Shown piece after piece: positions 50,209 through 59,352 of a DNA stretch of 64,000 nucleotides. The stretch lies in the NCBI GenBank assembly GCA_050015095.1, contig JBEKCC010000004.1:124001-188000 (forward strand), written 5' to 3'. Numbering within the stretch: the first letter of the stretch is position 1; each line of letters starts with the position of its first letter. Under the pieces are notes generated by a model that ran no database searches, was not told where the DNA came from, and worked only from the letters and a program-made list of their open reading frames with translations. The translations under genes and the position numbers were made by a program. The stretch is from MVRE01 sp015660965. GTDB taxonomy: Archaea; Halobacteriota; Methanomicrobia; Methanomicrobiales; Methanospirillaceae.

Positions 50209-51309
50209 TCAGTGCTTCGGGAGATAAATGCGCTTCCTCTGAGCAATCCGGTAGCCAGAAATGACTTGTGTGTAATCACCAAACGCGGTATTGACAGTGG
50301 GATCTCCAGAATCAACATATAAAACGGGGGTTTTTGAGAGTTTGTAAGGAGTTGCAACAATGATCATATTGGAGATTCCGACTTTTTTTATGACATTTGG
50401 GCTGATCTGCTGGGACCCTCGTCCAAGAATGAACCCCTGTGCTCCAATCGGACTGATGATAATTTTTACACGGGATTCTTTGTTAATCAATTCTAAAAGG
50501 ATCTGTTCATTCGCATCGCGAGCTACAAGTGTTCTTCCCTTTAATACATCAACACCAAGCAAAGTCTTTTCAACACCAATTTTTTTTGCAATGGTTTCGA
50601 TAGTTGTTCCAGCACCGAGAATATAGAGAGTATCATCTCGAATTAGCTCCACAATAAATGCAGCAATTTCCTCCTTTGCTCTATCCTCATCTTGACTTTC
50701 GAATACTGATTTTGCTGCTTGTATCTTTTCAGGAACATAAGGAACACGGGCATAACCAAAAAGATGTGTTACAAGTTCCCCACGCCGATAAGCCTCTTCA
50801 TCGACATCTATCACTTCAGCATCATGATAAAGGATTGTGGAAGATTCCAATAATATGTTAGAAGCTTCCACAGGATCGATCGCAAATATCGCTGAATACA
50901 TTTTCACACCTGCCGGAATACCGAGAAGCGGCACATTTCGACCTACAATTTTTAAAATATCACGAGCAGTACCATCTCCACCGCAAAAAACGATTATATC
51001 AATATTTTTTTGGATGAATTCCTTTACTGCATTTTCAGTATCTTGCGAAGTACTTTCGCCAAAATATTTATAGACTACTTCATAATCAATAAAACCGGCG
51101 TTGATTGCAGATTCCTCTCCCATAGCACCAGAACAGGTAAGCAAATGAATGCCGGAATCTTTCAATAGTGACAGAGTTTGACATGCACGCTCACCAGAAC
51201 ATGGCTGGGCACCACGAGATTTAGCTTCTTCAATAAGTCCATCAGTACCTTTTAACCCAACAGCTCCACCCATGCCAGCTATCGGATTGACTAAAAAACC
51301 GATATGCAT
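50209..51309 (-). CDS. ATP-NAD kinase-like protein
   Basis: The 366-residue protein of the NAD kinase/AcoX type starts GFLVNPIAGMGGAVGLKGTDG and has the GGDGTARD catalytic block (about residues 114-121), with NVPLLGIPAGVKMYSAIFA following. The family includes PpnK-like enzymes and AcoX proteins; the long form here is typical of Methanomicrobia. It probably phosphorylates NAD, or a related substrate. It lies nine bases downstream of trpB2 on the same strand. Confidence 0.82.
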   Translation of the reverse strand: MHIGFLVNPIAGMGGAVGLKGTDGLIEEAKSRGAQPCSGERACQTLSLLKDSGIHLLTCSGAMGEESAINAGFIDYEVVYKYFGESTSQDTENAVKEFIQKNIDIIVFCGGDGTARDILKIVGRNVPLLGIPAGVKMYSAIFAIDPVEASNILLESSTILYHDAEVIDVDEEAYRRGELVTHLFGYARVPYVPEKIQAAKSVFESQDEDRAKEEIAAFIVELIRDDTLYILGAGTTIETIAKKIGVEKTLLGVDVLKGRTLVARDANEQILLELINKESRVKIIISPIGAQGFILGRGSQQISPNVIKKVGISNMIIVATPYKLSKTPVLYVDSGDPTVNTAFGDYTQVISGYRIAQRKRIYLPKH

Positions 51310-51318
51310 GGAAAAAAA

Positions 51319-52674
51319 TTATATTTTGGGCAAGTGGGCAAGGGACTCTTTTATCAAGTCGGCAGGGTACTCATAGTCCACCAATTTACCCTGATAAAAT
51401 GCGTCGTACGCACTCATGTCAAAGTTGCCGTGTCCTGAATTGTTGAATAGGATAACCTTGGCTTCACCGGTTTTCTTACACTTAATAGCCTCATCAATTG
51501 TAGCTTTTACGGCATGAGCTGTCTCCGGGGCGACAATGATTCCCTCTGTCCGTGCAAAAGTTTGTGCTGCTTCAAATACTTCAGATTGATGGTAAGCGAC
51601 TGCTTCCATCACACGTTCATGCACTAGTTTGGAAACGATAGGCGAATCGCCATGATATCGAAGCCCTCCAGCATGTATTGCAGGTGGTATGAAATCATGC
51701 CCAAGTGTATACATTTTCAGAATCGGAGCAAGCCCAGCTACATCACCGAAGTCATATGCATATAATCCCTTAGTTAAAGTTGGGCATGCAGACGGTTCGA
51801 CTGCAATAAGTTTAACATTTGGGTGCTTACCCGTTATCATATCACCAGCAAATGGAAATGAGATCCCCGCAAAGTTCGATCCCCCACCCACACAACCTAT
51901 TATTACATCTGGGTATTCGTCCACCATTGCAAGTTGCTCACGTGCCTCAATTCCGATAACTGTTTGATGCATGCAAACGTGGTTTAAAACCGAACCGAGC
52001 GAATAATTTGTATCATTATGTGTTGCTGCGTCCTCTACCGCCTCAGAAATTGCAAGCCCAAGACTTCCGGTAGTATCTGGATCTTTTTCAAGTGCCGCCT
52101 TTCCAGATTGCGTCTTTACTGAAGGGCTTGGAATGCACTCTGCTCCCCATACTTGCATCATACTTTTACGATAGGGCTTTTGTGCATAACTGGAACGTAC
52201 CATATATACCGTACATTTCAGTCCGAACAGCGATGTGGCAAACGCAAGAGCAGACCCCCATTGCCCAGCCCCTGTCTCTGTTGCTATGCGAGTAATCCCT
52301 TCCTTCATATTGTAGTACGCTTGTGGTACAGAGGTATTCGGTTTGTGACTTCCGGGAGGACTAACCCCCTCCCATTTAAAGTAAATCTTGGCAGGCGTCT
52401 TCAAAAATTTTTCAAGCCTTTCTGCGCGATATAATGGACTCGGTCTCCATAACCGAAGTATGTCACGAACTTCCTCAGGAATATCGATAAAACGTTGCTG
52501 GCTGACTTCCTGTTTGATTAGTTCCATAGGAAAGATAACAGAAAGGTCATCCGGAGTCACTGGTTTTTGAGTTTTTGGGTGAAGTACTGGGTCGAGCGGT
52601 GTACGCAGATCGGCCTGGATATTATACCATTTCTTAGGCATCTGCTCTTCGTCAAGGATAATCTTAGTTTTCAT
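51319..52674 (-). CDS. trpB2: tryptophan synthase beta chain, TrpB2 type
   Basis: The 451-residue PLP enzyme has the long N-terminal extension (KIILDEEQMPKKWYNIQADL) that marks TrpB2. The PLP lysine is in PGSHKPNTS and the phosphate loop is GCVGGGSNF. TrpB2 makes tryptophan from indole plus serine, often without a bound TrpA, and may salvage indole or act on phosphoserine. No trpA is adjacent. A TATA-rich region lies upstream (52690-52760). Confidence 0.93.
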   Translation of the reverse strand: MKTKIILDEEQMPKKWYNIQADLRTPLDPVLHPKTQKPVTPDDLSVIFPMELIKQEVSQQRFIDIPEEVRDILRLWRPSPLYRAERLEKFLKTPAKIYFKWEGVSPPGSHKPNTSVPQAYYNMKEGITRIATETGAGQWGSALAFATSLFGLKCTVYMVRSSYAQKPYRKSMMQVWGAECIPSPSVKTQSGKAALEKDPDTTGSLGLAISEAVEDAATHNDTNYSLGSVLNHVCMHQTVIGIEAREQLAMVDEYPDVIIGCVGGGSNFAGISFPFAGDMITGKHPNVKLIAVEPSACPTLTKGLYAYDFGDVAGLAPILKMYTLGHDFIPPAIHAGGLRYHGDSPIVSKLVHERVMEAVAYHQSEVFEAAQTFARTEGIIVAPETAHAVKATIDEAIKCKKTGEAKVILFNNSGHGNFDMSAYDAFYQGKLVDYEYPADLIKESLAHLPKI

Positions 52675-52842
52675 GCAGTGATTTTTCTATTGTACAGATT
52701 TATACTTTATTGAACAACTTTGTGATTTGATGAGTATTGTAATACAAATAATGTATCAAAAATTCTCGTTTTAAGAGTATATTCTACCCAGCTTGAAGTG
52801 CCTCGAATCTTAACCCCATAGAAACCGTAATGCATGAATACC

Positions 52843-52903
52843 GAATTTTTTTATAAACGTTCCTTCTTTTTCGGATACACAAAAGAAATCTATAACCGGT
52901 TAT
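52843..52903 (+). promoter_or_regulatory. promoter with palindrome before the methyltransferase gene
   Basis: A TATA element (TTTTTTTATAAACG, about 52845-52858) is followed by the perfect 12-base palindrome ATAACCGGTTAT at 52892-52903, 17 bases before the ATG. The palindrome would lie near the transcription start or in the leader. Confidence 0.4.
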
Positions 52904-52920
52904 CCATTTATTGAGTGGAT

Positions 52921-53784
52921 ATGAGTGCTATACCAGTACATTTATTAGACGAGATCGACTGGAATGAGATCTGGAAGGCACAACAACAACGTCATGAGTT
53001 CTCAAAGCATTTTAACGATCCGACCCACAATTGGAGCCAACGAGAGAATGCTGAGCGTTACGATTCTTCATCCCATACCTTATACGATGCACGCGTTAAA
53101 ACGACTATTGCTGGCCTTTTATTAACAAAAAAAATGACGGTACTTGACATTGGTGCCGGACCAGGTACACTTGCGATTCCGCTTTCATCGCTTGTAAAAA
53201 AAGTTACCATGGTCGAACCTGCGGAGGGTATGGTTTCTATACTCAACGACCACATCAAAAAACAGGGAATAAAAAATATTAGCTGTATTCAGAAACATTG
53301 GGAAGAAATTGACCCTTTTACAGATCTTACAGGACCTTATGATATTGTTATCGCTTCGCTCTCTCTAACAATGCACGACATACGTTTGGCACTTGAGAAA
53401 ATGGATATAGTATCATCGGGAATCGTTTACCTATTCTGGTTTGTTGATTTGCCATTTTGGGAAAGGATGTATGTGGATCTCTGGCAACCACTCCACGGAA
53501 GCGTATATTATCCAGGACCGAAAGCAGATTGCCTTTTCAATGTACTCTATCAAATGGGTATTTATGCTAATGTTGAGATGCTACCACTCCAAAAAGAGTA
53601 CCGGTTTACGATGTTTGAAGAGATGCTGGTGTTTTTCAAACGCCGTTTCAATGTGACAACTTCAGAGCAGGAAAAAATACTTGTCAATTACATAACATCA
53701 AACGTGAAAAAATCTGGTAACGAATTGATTCTATCTGGCGATTCAACATTCGCAAAGATCTGGTGGAATAAAAAAGGCACTTAA
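52921..53784 (+). CDS. SAM-dependent methyltransferase
   Basis: The 287-residue class I methyltransferase has motif I VLDIGAGPGTLAIPL, then TMVEPAEG (motif II) and DIVIASLSLTMHDI (motif IV). The N-terminus (IDWNEIWKAQQ...NWSQRENAERYD) is found in methanogen-specific relatives. The substrate is unknown. An upstream in-frame GTG (52915) is possible. It is monocistronic with its own promoter. Confidence 0.85.
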   Translation: MSAIPVHLLDEIDWNEIWKAQQQRHEFSKHFNDPTHNWSQRENAERYDSSSHTLYDARVKTTIAGLLLTKKMTVLDIGAGPGTLAIPLSSLVKKVTMVEPAEGMVSILNDHIKKQGIKNISCIQKHWEEIDPFTDLTGPYDIVIASLSLTMHDIRLALEKMDIVSSGIVYLFWFVDLPFWERMYVDLWQPLHGSVYYPGPKADCLFNVLYQMGIYANVEMLPLQKEYRFTMFEEMLVFFKRRFNVTTSEQEKILVNYITSNVKKSGNELILSGDSTFAKIWWNKKGT

Positions 53785-53792
53785 TTGAGAAT

Positions 53793-54935
53793 TTATTTTT
53801 TCCCGTTAGTACGTCGGATACGCTGCATCGCTTCTTGCAGCCTCTCCATCGATGTTGCATATGAGAGACGAATCCATCCTGGTGAATAAAATGCACTCCC
53901 TGGTGTTCCAGCAACTTGTGCGTTTGTTAGCCAATGGGACGCGACATTCATGTCATCACCATCTACTTTAATAAAGACATAGAATGCACCATCCGCAGGT
54001 GCAATTTGATAACCCATCAAACCGAGCTCTCGCAGTACATACTTTCGGCGTTTATCAAACTCCTGTCTCATCACCTCAATGCACTGCTGATCGCCTTTAA
54101 GGGCTGCTAAACCCCCCCACATTGCAAAAGTTGTTGCTTGGCTAACCGAATGCTGTTGGACTTTGGACATTTCCCTGATAATCTCGAGAGGAGCAACCGC
54201 ATACCCAAGCCTCCACCCAGTCATCGCATAGGATTTGGAGAAGCCATTAATTGTAATAGTACGTTTCGCCATATCACCAATGCTTGCAAGTGCGATGTGT
54301 TCCTTTCCATAGACAAGCTTCTCGTAGATTTCATCAGATAATGCATAGAGGTCAAAATCGGTGCAAAGATCAGCAACAAGTTTCATTGAATACTGATTGA
54401 AAACTGCGCCCGATGGATTTGACGGTGAATTAACAACGATCATTTTGGTCTTTGCATTCACTCGTTCTAAAACAGAGTCATCCAATTGGAATGTTTTTGT
54501 ATTGACCGGGTGAAAAACGGTTTTTCCACCAGCAATCCTTATGCAAGGTTCATATGAAACCCATGCAGGTGTTAAAAGGATTACTTCATCTTGAGGGTTT
54601 AGTACCGCTTCCATCGCTTCGTATATCGCATACTTTGCACCGCAAGTAACAATCACTTGTTCAGGTTTACAAGGGACGTTGTTCTCTTTTGTAATTTTTT
54701 CGCAAATAGCAGAAATGAGTTCCGGGATCCCATTACTTGGGGCATAATGAGTTTGACCCCGCCGAAGAGCGTCAATACAGGCATCCTTAATGTGTTGAGG
54801 GGTATCAAAATCGGGCTCTCCGATAGATAAACTAATGATATCAATACCCTCACGCTGCATTTTTTGTGCTTTATTGGATATTTCTAGGGTTGCGGAGGGT
54901 ACAATTTCGGAAATTTTTTCCGATAATTGCCTCAT
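53793..54935 (-). CDS. aspC: aspartate/aromatic aminotransferase (class I)
   Basis: The 380-residue PLP aminotransferase has the PLP lysine in NGFSKSYAMTGWRLGYA, substrate Arg near the C-terminus (WIRLSYA), and the SNPSGAVF block. It is most like archaeal aspartate aminotransferases. Its start overlaps the ribH stop by four bases, so it is the last gene of a class V aminotransferase-ribC-ribH-aspC unit. Confidence 0.92.
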   Translation of the reverse strand: MRQLSEKISEIVPSATLEISNKAQKMQREGIDIISLSIGEPDFDTPQHIKDACIDALRRGQTHYAPSNGIPELISAICEKITKENNVPCKPEQVIVTCGAKYAIYEAMEAVLNPQDEVILLTPAWVSYEPCIRIAGGKTVFHPVNTKTFQLDDSVLERVNAKTKMIVVNSPSNPSGAVFNQYSMKLVADLCTDFDLYALSDEIYEKLVYGKEHIALASIGDMAKRTITINGFSKSYAMTGWRLGYAVAPLEIIREMSKVQQHSVSQATTFAMWGGLAALKGDQQCIEVMRQEFDKRRKYVLRELGLMGYQIAPADGAFYVFIKVDGDDMNVASHWLTNAQVAGTPGSAFYSPGWIRLSYATSMERLQEAMQRIRRTNGKK

Positions 54936-55342
54936 TTCAATCTTTGGACAAGTTTGATAGCTGATTCGACTGCACGTTTTGCGTAATCGATCCGCTCATT
55001 TGCTTCAATTCTTGTCATTCCGGGACCAGAGATTCCAAGCGTGACGGGTTTCCCAAATTCAAGAGAGAGGTCAATGATCTTTCTCGCTGTGTGTTGAACC
55101 ACGATTTCATCGTGCTGAGTTGACCCCTCAATAACACAGCCAATTGTGACCACAGCATCAACTTTGCCAGATTGAAGCATCTTTTTAATGGCAAGCGGCA
55201 TGTCGTAAGCTCCTGGAACATAGATGCATTCGGTCACTTCTGCTCCAAGAAATGTTGCATGTTCTCTTCCCTCGATTTCCATCATATACGTGATATCACG
55301 GTTGAATTCAGAAACCACAAATCCCAATTTTATCGCCATAAG
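54932..55342 (-). CDS. ribH: 6,7-dimethyl-8-ribityllumazine synthase
   Basis: The 136-residue protein (frame open to 55354; MAIKLGFVVSEFNRD chosen as start) forms the penultimate step of riboflavin synthesis. It has the substrate-loop VPGAYDMPLAIKKML and GCVIEGSTQHDEIV, with the catalytic His. The product goes to RibC, encoded just upstream. Riboflavin-pathway intermediates also feed F420, whose FO-forming gene cofH is at 60.4 kb. Confidence 0.94.
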   Translation of the reverse strand, partial: LMAIKLGFVVSEFNRDITYMMEIEGREHATFLGAEVTECIYVPGAYDMPLAIKKMLQSGKVDAVVTIGCVIEGSTQHDEIVVQHTARKIIDLSLEFGKPVTLGISGPGMTRIEANERIDYAKRAVESAIKLVQRLK

Positions 55343-55400
55343 CTCACTACTCACTAATCATCTTGTATTGTTGAACTTGATAAAATCATACTCTCTTTAA

Positions 55401-55862
55401 TTACCGACGTGCAGGGCCAGCATCGGCAAAGCCCTGCCGTTGTCCGGTTCCAGCATCACGCTCTAATTCTCGCGGATATAGAACAATTTTAATTGCATTA
55501 ATTGCATGCTCCCTTGTACGTTGTTCTGCAAGCCATGCAAGTTCGCGTTCGTCTTTTGCTTCGTCCTCATGAACAAAGACCTCAATGATATGGGTATTAG
55601 TTAAGAGCTGAGTCATGATGAGTCCCTGTGTAGCTTCATGTGCACAAAGCCGATCCTTTTCCTGTCCACCAGGCATCCCTAATGCCAGAACAATATCACA
55701 CCGCCGTTCTTCTATCAGTTTTTTACACGCAACAGGTAAGTCCTTGATTCCTGGTACTGTGACTCGTTCTATTGCTACACTGGCGTGCTTCTTCAACTCA
55801 TCAATAGCAATGACACCCATATTAACGCGTGAAAAAGTGGTATCAGCTACTCCCACTCTCAT
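55401..55862 (-). CDS. ribC: riboflavin synthase (archaeal type)
   Basis: The 153-residue enzyme is of the archaeal kind, related to lumazine synthase and not to bacterial RibE. It starts MRVGVADTTFSRVNMG and has VPGIKDLPVACKKL and LALGMPGGQEKDRLCAHEA. It dismutates two lumazine molecules to riboflavin. It overlaps the upstream aminotransferase gene by four bases (55859-55862) and precedes ribH by 58 bases. Confidence 0.94.
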   Translation of the reverse strand: MRVGVADTTFSRVNMGVIAIDELKKHASVAIERVTVPGIKDLPVACKKLIEERRCDIVLALGMPGGQEKDRLCAHEATQGLIMTQLLTNTHIIEVFVHEDEAKDERELAWLAEQRTREHAINAIKIVLYPRELERDAGTGQRQGFADAGPARR

Positions 55863-56989
55863 CCCAATACCTCACATGCCGCCTGTACACCATCACCCTT
55901 TATTTGATATCCGAGTTTCCTTAATGCATACTGTGTTGCAGCAAGAGTGGAAAGAATTTCGGGGGCTCCAACAGCACCCATAGTACCAATCCGAAAGATT
56001 TTCCCCTTTAAGTGATCCTGGCCTCCAGCGATGATTATTCCCATTTTTTTGATGATGCCTCTCATTTCAGCATCCTTAATGTGTTCTGGATAAGTAACTG
56101 CTGTGACTGTATTGGAATATTGGTGTCTCAGATCTGTCTTTGGATAAAGTAAAAGTCCCCATATCTTTACCGCTTCTCGCACAGCTTGGGCCATTTGTTG
56201 GTGCCGGTTGATACGATTATGAAGCCCTTCCTCTTCAATAAGGAGACATGCTTCACGAAGAGCAAAGAAGAGGGGGATTGCAGGGGTATATGGTGTCTCC
56301 ATTGGCATACCGCCGGCACTTTTTTTATAAGCAGCGAGGTCAAGGTAATATGGCGGATTTTTCGTCAACCGTTCCCAAGCACGAGCACTCACTGAAATGG
56401 CAGCAAGACCAGCAGGAGCCGCTAGGCATTTCTGTGAGCCAACTATTGCAATATCCACACCCCATGCATCAGCTTCTACATTATCCCCGCCAATAGATGT
56501 GATACCATCCATCAGAAACAGAGCACCATATTTCTGGGTCAATTTTCCGATTTCCTGTGCCGGATTTTTAATACCTGCTGATGTCTCGTTGTGTACTAAT
56601 GTAACTAACTCAGCACCATTTTCAAGCTGTTTTTTAAGTGATTCTAAGTCTAGTGGTGTTCCCCATTCAGATGCAATTAGGTGAGCGTTACCATATCGCT
56701 GGCTTATCTTATACAATCGTTCACCAAATTTACCATTAACGAGACAAGCAATTTCCCTGTCTCGTCCAAAGTTCCCCACTGCTGCCTCCATACCAGCTGT
56801 GCCCGACCCACTAATCACAAAAAGATCGTTTGTTGTTCCGAAAGCAGTCTTTAAAATTCGAACACAGTCAGCATATATCGCCCCAAATTCAGCACTTCGA
56901 TGGTTGATTGCCTGACGCATCATGGCATATCTAACCCGTTCTGGCATAGGTACAGGACCTGGTAGCATCAGGAGAGGTTCTTTTTCCAT
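55859..56989 (-). CDS. class V aminotransferase (alanine-glyoxylate / serine-pyruvate type)
   Basis: The 376-residue PLP enzyme has MLPGPVPMPERVRYAMMRQAINHRS at its start, the ISGSGTAGMEAA block and the PLP lysine in VGSQKCLAAPAG. Family members transfer amino groups between alanine, serine or aspartate and glyoxylate or pyruvate. Exact specificity is unclear. It heads the riboflavin unit, and a shared AT-rich promoter of about 46 bases separates it from divergent purE. Confidence 0.9.
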   Translation of the reverse strand: MEKEPLLMLPGPVPMPERVRYAMMRQAINHRSAEFGAIYADCVRILKTAFGTTNDLFVISGSGTAGMEAAVGNFGRDREIACLVNGKFGERLYKISQRYGNAHLIASEWGTPLDLESLKKQLENGAELVTLVHNETSAGIKNPAQEIGKLTQKYGALFLMDGITSIGGDNVEADAWGVDIAIVGSQKCLAAPAGLAAISVSARAWERLTKNPPYYLDLAAYKKSAGGMPMETPYTPAIPLFFALREACLLIEEEGLHNRINRHQQMAQAVREAVKIWGLLLYPKTDLRHQYSNTVTAVTYPEHIKDAEMRGIIKKMGIIIAGGQDHLKGKIFRIGTMGAVGAPEILSTLAATQYALRKLGYQIKGDGVQAACEVLG

Positions 56990-57035
56990 TTGAATCTGCC
57001 CATAGTATATTTATATAGACGGGATATAAGTTTGG
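56990..57035. promoter_or_regulatory. compact bidirectional promoter between aminotransferase and purE
   Basis: The 46-base spacer contains ATATTTATATAGAC (57007-57020), which reads as a TATA box on both strands. Its centre is only about 22 bases from the purE ATG and about 25 from the aminotransferase ATG, so both transcripts may be nearly leaderless. Confidence 0.5.
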
Positions 57036-57431
57036 ATGGCAAACATGGTAGACGTAGCAATCATATGTGGATCAGTATCTGATGCAACGATTGCAGACCG
57101 AGCAAAAAAAATTCTTGATTCAAGGAAAGTCTCTTATGACTATCAAGTTATTTCTGCACACCGAGAACCGGACAAGCTTGACAATTATATCAATAATAGT
57201 GACTGTAAAGTTTTTATTGCAATTGCGGGTCTTTCAGCAGCACTCCCGGGTGTAATCGCTTCAAAAACCGATAAACCGGTAATTGGCGTTCCAGTTAGTG
57301 GTACTCTCAATGGATTTGACGCTCTACTTTCAATCGTTCAAATGCCCAAAGGTGTTCCTGTAGCATGTGTCGGTATTGATAATGGTGAGAATGCAGCATA
57401 TTTTGCTTTAAGGATCCTTAAATCGAAATAG
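57036..57431 (+). CDS. purE: 5-(carboxyamino)imidazole ribonucleotide mutase
   Basis: The 131-residue protein has IICGSVSDATIADRAKKIL, ISAHREPDKL and IAIAGLSAALPGVIAS, the substrate-binding loops of PurE. It carries out the carboxylation step of purine synthesis. Start could be Met1 or Met4. It converges on thiC; T-runs at 57444-57460 likely end its transcript. Confidence 0.94.
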   Translation: MANMVDVAIICGSVSDATIADRAKKILDSRKVSYDYQVISAHREPDKLDNYINNSDCKVFIAIAGLSAALPGVIASKTDKPVIGVPVSGTLNGFDALLSIVQMPKGVPVACVGIDNGENAAYFALRILKSK

Positions 57432-57440
57432 AAGCGATCG

Positions 57441-58724
57441 TTATTTTTTATTAATTTTTTCAAGAATTTCTTGTATCATTTTTACAGCACAGAGATCCCC
57501 ACACATAGAGCAGGTCTCCCGCTCCCCATCTCGCTCATGGATCTTTTTAGCTACATCACCAAAGAGAGCAAGCTGGAACTGGGTATCCCAATCAAGTCTC
57601 TTCCGTGCCTCTGCCATTTGGATTTCGTGTGGTGTCTGGTAACCTCTTTCCTTTTTGGTGAGATCTCCGATATGGGCTGCAATCTTAGCCACCCGTGTCC
57701 CCTCAACGATATCTTCAACGAGCGGCAGAGCAAGGTGTTCACTTGGAGATACCATGCAGAGAAAATCAGCCCCGTTCATACAGGCTACTGCACCACCAAT
57801 TGCTGATACAATATGATCATATCCGGGCGCAATATCGGTAACAAGTGGCCCAAGTAAATAGAGCGGGGCTCTATCTGTAATTTCCTTGATCATACGAATA
57901 TTATATCCAATATGATTGAGCGGCATATGACCTGGACCTTCGATCATCCTTTGCACTCCAGATGAGAGTGCTCGTTTTGCAAGCTTGCCAAGTGTGATAT
58001 ATTCTACAGATTTTGCGAGACGTTCCGAATCCTGAATACAACCCGGACGCATTCCATCTCCAAGACTTATGGTTACACTATATTCTGAAAGAATGTCTAA
58101 AAGATAGTCGTATTCGGAAAATAGCGGGTTTTCCTCGTCGCGTTTCACCATCATGGCACAATGAAATACCCCACCACGGCTAACAACACCCATCAGTCTT
58201 GGATCTGCCTTTAATGCAGCCAATGATTCACGATTCACACCGCAGTGAAGAGTTAAGAAATCAACTCCTTGCTCACAATGTTCGCGAATAACACGAAAGA
58301 GCAAATCAGCATCAACATCCGCAGCATTTCCCGCCCTTCGTACAGCTTCATATACAGGGACTGTCCCAATAGGTGAATCAAAAGTAAGGATCTTCTTCCG
58401 AATTGCAGCGAGATCCCCGCCAGTTGAGAGATCCATCAATGTATCAGCCCCATTTTCAAGGGCTGCTTTTCCTTTTGTGCATTCGAGGTCTGGATCGCAA
58501 CGAGCCCCAGAAGTACCGATATTCACATTTACTTTAACACGGCAACCTTCGCCAATCGCACAGAGTCGATGCTGTCGCTTTGGATTTGCCGGGATGACTA
58601 CCCATCCCTGCGCAATAGCTCGTGACATGGTTGCGGCATCGATGCCCTCATCGCGGGCTACTACCTCCACTTCTGGTGGAATGCTATGAGCACACCTGCG
58701 GATTAGCGAATCCATAAGAAACAT
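57441..58724 (-). CDS. thiC: phosphomethylpyrimidine synthase
   Basis: The 427-residue radical-SAM enzyme converts AIR, the PurM product, to the thiamine pyrimidine. It has NVNIGTSGARCD, LSTGGDL, TLHCGVN and EGPGHMPLNHI, and the C-terminal Fe-S motif CSMCGDLC (CX2CX3C). The frame is open to 58781, but the ATG at 58724 (or 58715) fits the family length and follows AAGGAT. Its start region overlaps the divergent MBL-fold gene, leaving little room for a promoter outside coding DNA. Confidence 0.94.
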   Translation of the reverse strand: MFLMDSLIRRCAHSIPPEVEVVARDEGIDAATMSRAIAQGWVVIPANPKRQHRLCAIGEGCRVKVNVNIGTSGARCDPDLECTKGKAALENGADTLMDLSTGGDLAAIRKKILTFDSPIGTVPVYEAVRRAGNAADVDADLLFRVIREHCEQGVDFLTLHCGVNRESLAALKADPRLMGVVSRGGVFHCAMMVKRDEENPLFSEYDYLLDILSEYSVTISLGDGMRPGCIQDSERLAKSVEYITLGKLAKRALSSGVQRMIEGPGHMPLNHIGYNIRMIKEITDRAPLYLLGPLVTDIAPGYDHIVSAIGGAVACMNGADFLCMVSPSEHLALPLVEDIVEGTRVAKIAAHIGDLTKKERGYQTPHEIQMAEARKRLDWDTQFQLALFGDVAKKIHERDGERETCSMCGDLCAVKMIQEILEKINKK

Positions 58725-58749
58725 CTGCCGGTAATCCTTATTATTGTGC

Positions 58750-59352
58750 ATGCCAGTCCAGTGGATTCCCGGCGGGCCCATATTTGCAAACTCATATATT
58801 ATCGGAAATGTGCTAGTAGACGCAGGTGTGCTTCCTATGGCAATCGAACCGTATAAAAATGAAATTTCAACAGTAATTCTAACCCATTGTCATTTTGATC
58901 ATACAGCACGAATCAAAGAGATTGCCCACATGTGCAAAGCAAAGGTTGCAATCCACAAAAACGATGCGGCTGGGCTTATTGATGACACAAGGAGTCTATC
59001 GTTTCATTTCGGTTCGCGTTCCCCCGCATTTGTTCCCCAATTTTTTGTAACTGATGGAGATTCAATTGGAGATCTCCAAATCTTGCATACACCGGGTCAT
59101 ACACCTGGAAGTATCTGTCTCTTTTTTGAGTCAGAACAAGCACTGATTAGTGGTGACACTGTTTTTACTGATGGGGGGTTTGGCCGTTATGATTTTCCCG
59201 GGGGGAGTAAAGCAGAATTATCCTCTTCAATCGACCGACTCTCCGGTCTCAATATTAAGGGGCTCTATCCGGGTCATGGAGTTCCTGTTGTAAATGGCGG
59301 AAGCGGACATGTTGATGCCGCTCAAAAACTATTAAAGAGCTGTTATGGTTAA
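58750..59352 (+). CDS. metallo-beta-lactamase fold hydrolase (glyoxalase II-like)
   Basis: The 200-residue protein carries the metal motif THCHFDHTA (HxHxDH), LHTPGHTPGSI and LISGDTVF, and a final GHG. This set fits two-metal MBL hydrolases of the glyoxalase II/YcbL kind, acting on thioesters or related compounds. Start ATG 58750 (58744 also in frame). It overlaps the DUF123 gene by eight bases. Confidence 0.9.
   Translation: MPVQWIPGGPIFANSYIIGNVLVDAGVLPMAIEPYKNEISTVILTHCHFDHTARIKEIAHMCKAKVAIHKNDAAGLIDDTRSLSFHFGSRSPAFVPQFFVTDGDSIGDLQILHTPGHTPGSICLFFESEQALISGDTVFTDGGFGRYDFPGGSKAELSSSIDRLSGLNIKGLYPGHGVPVVNGGSGHVDAAQKLLKSCYG

Noticed and set aside
57441..58800. TPP riboswitch upstream of thiC
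   Set aside because: The space before thiC is coding for the MBL gene and I could not see the conserved TPP-aptamer core sequences.
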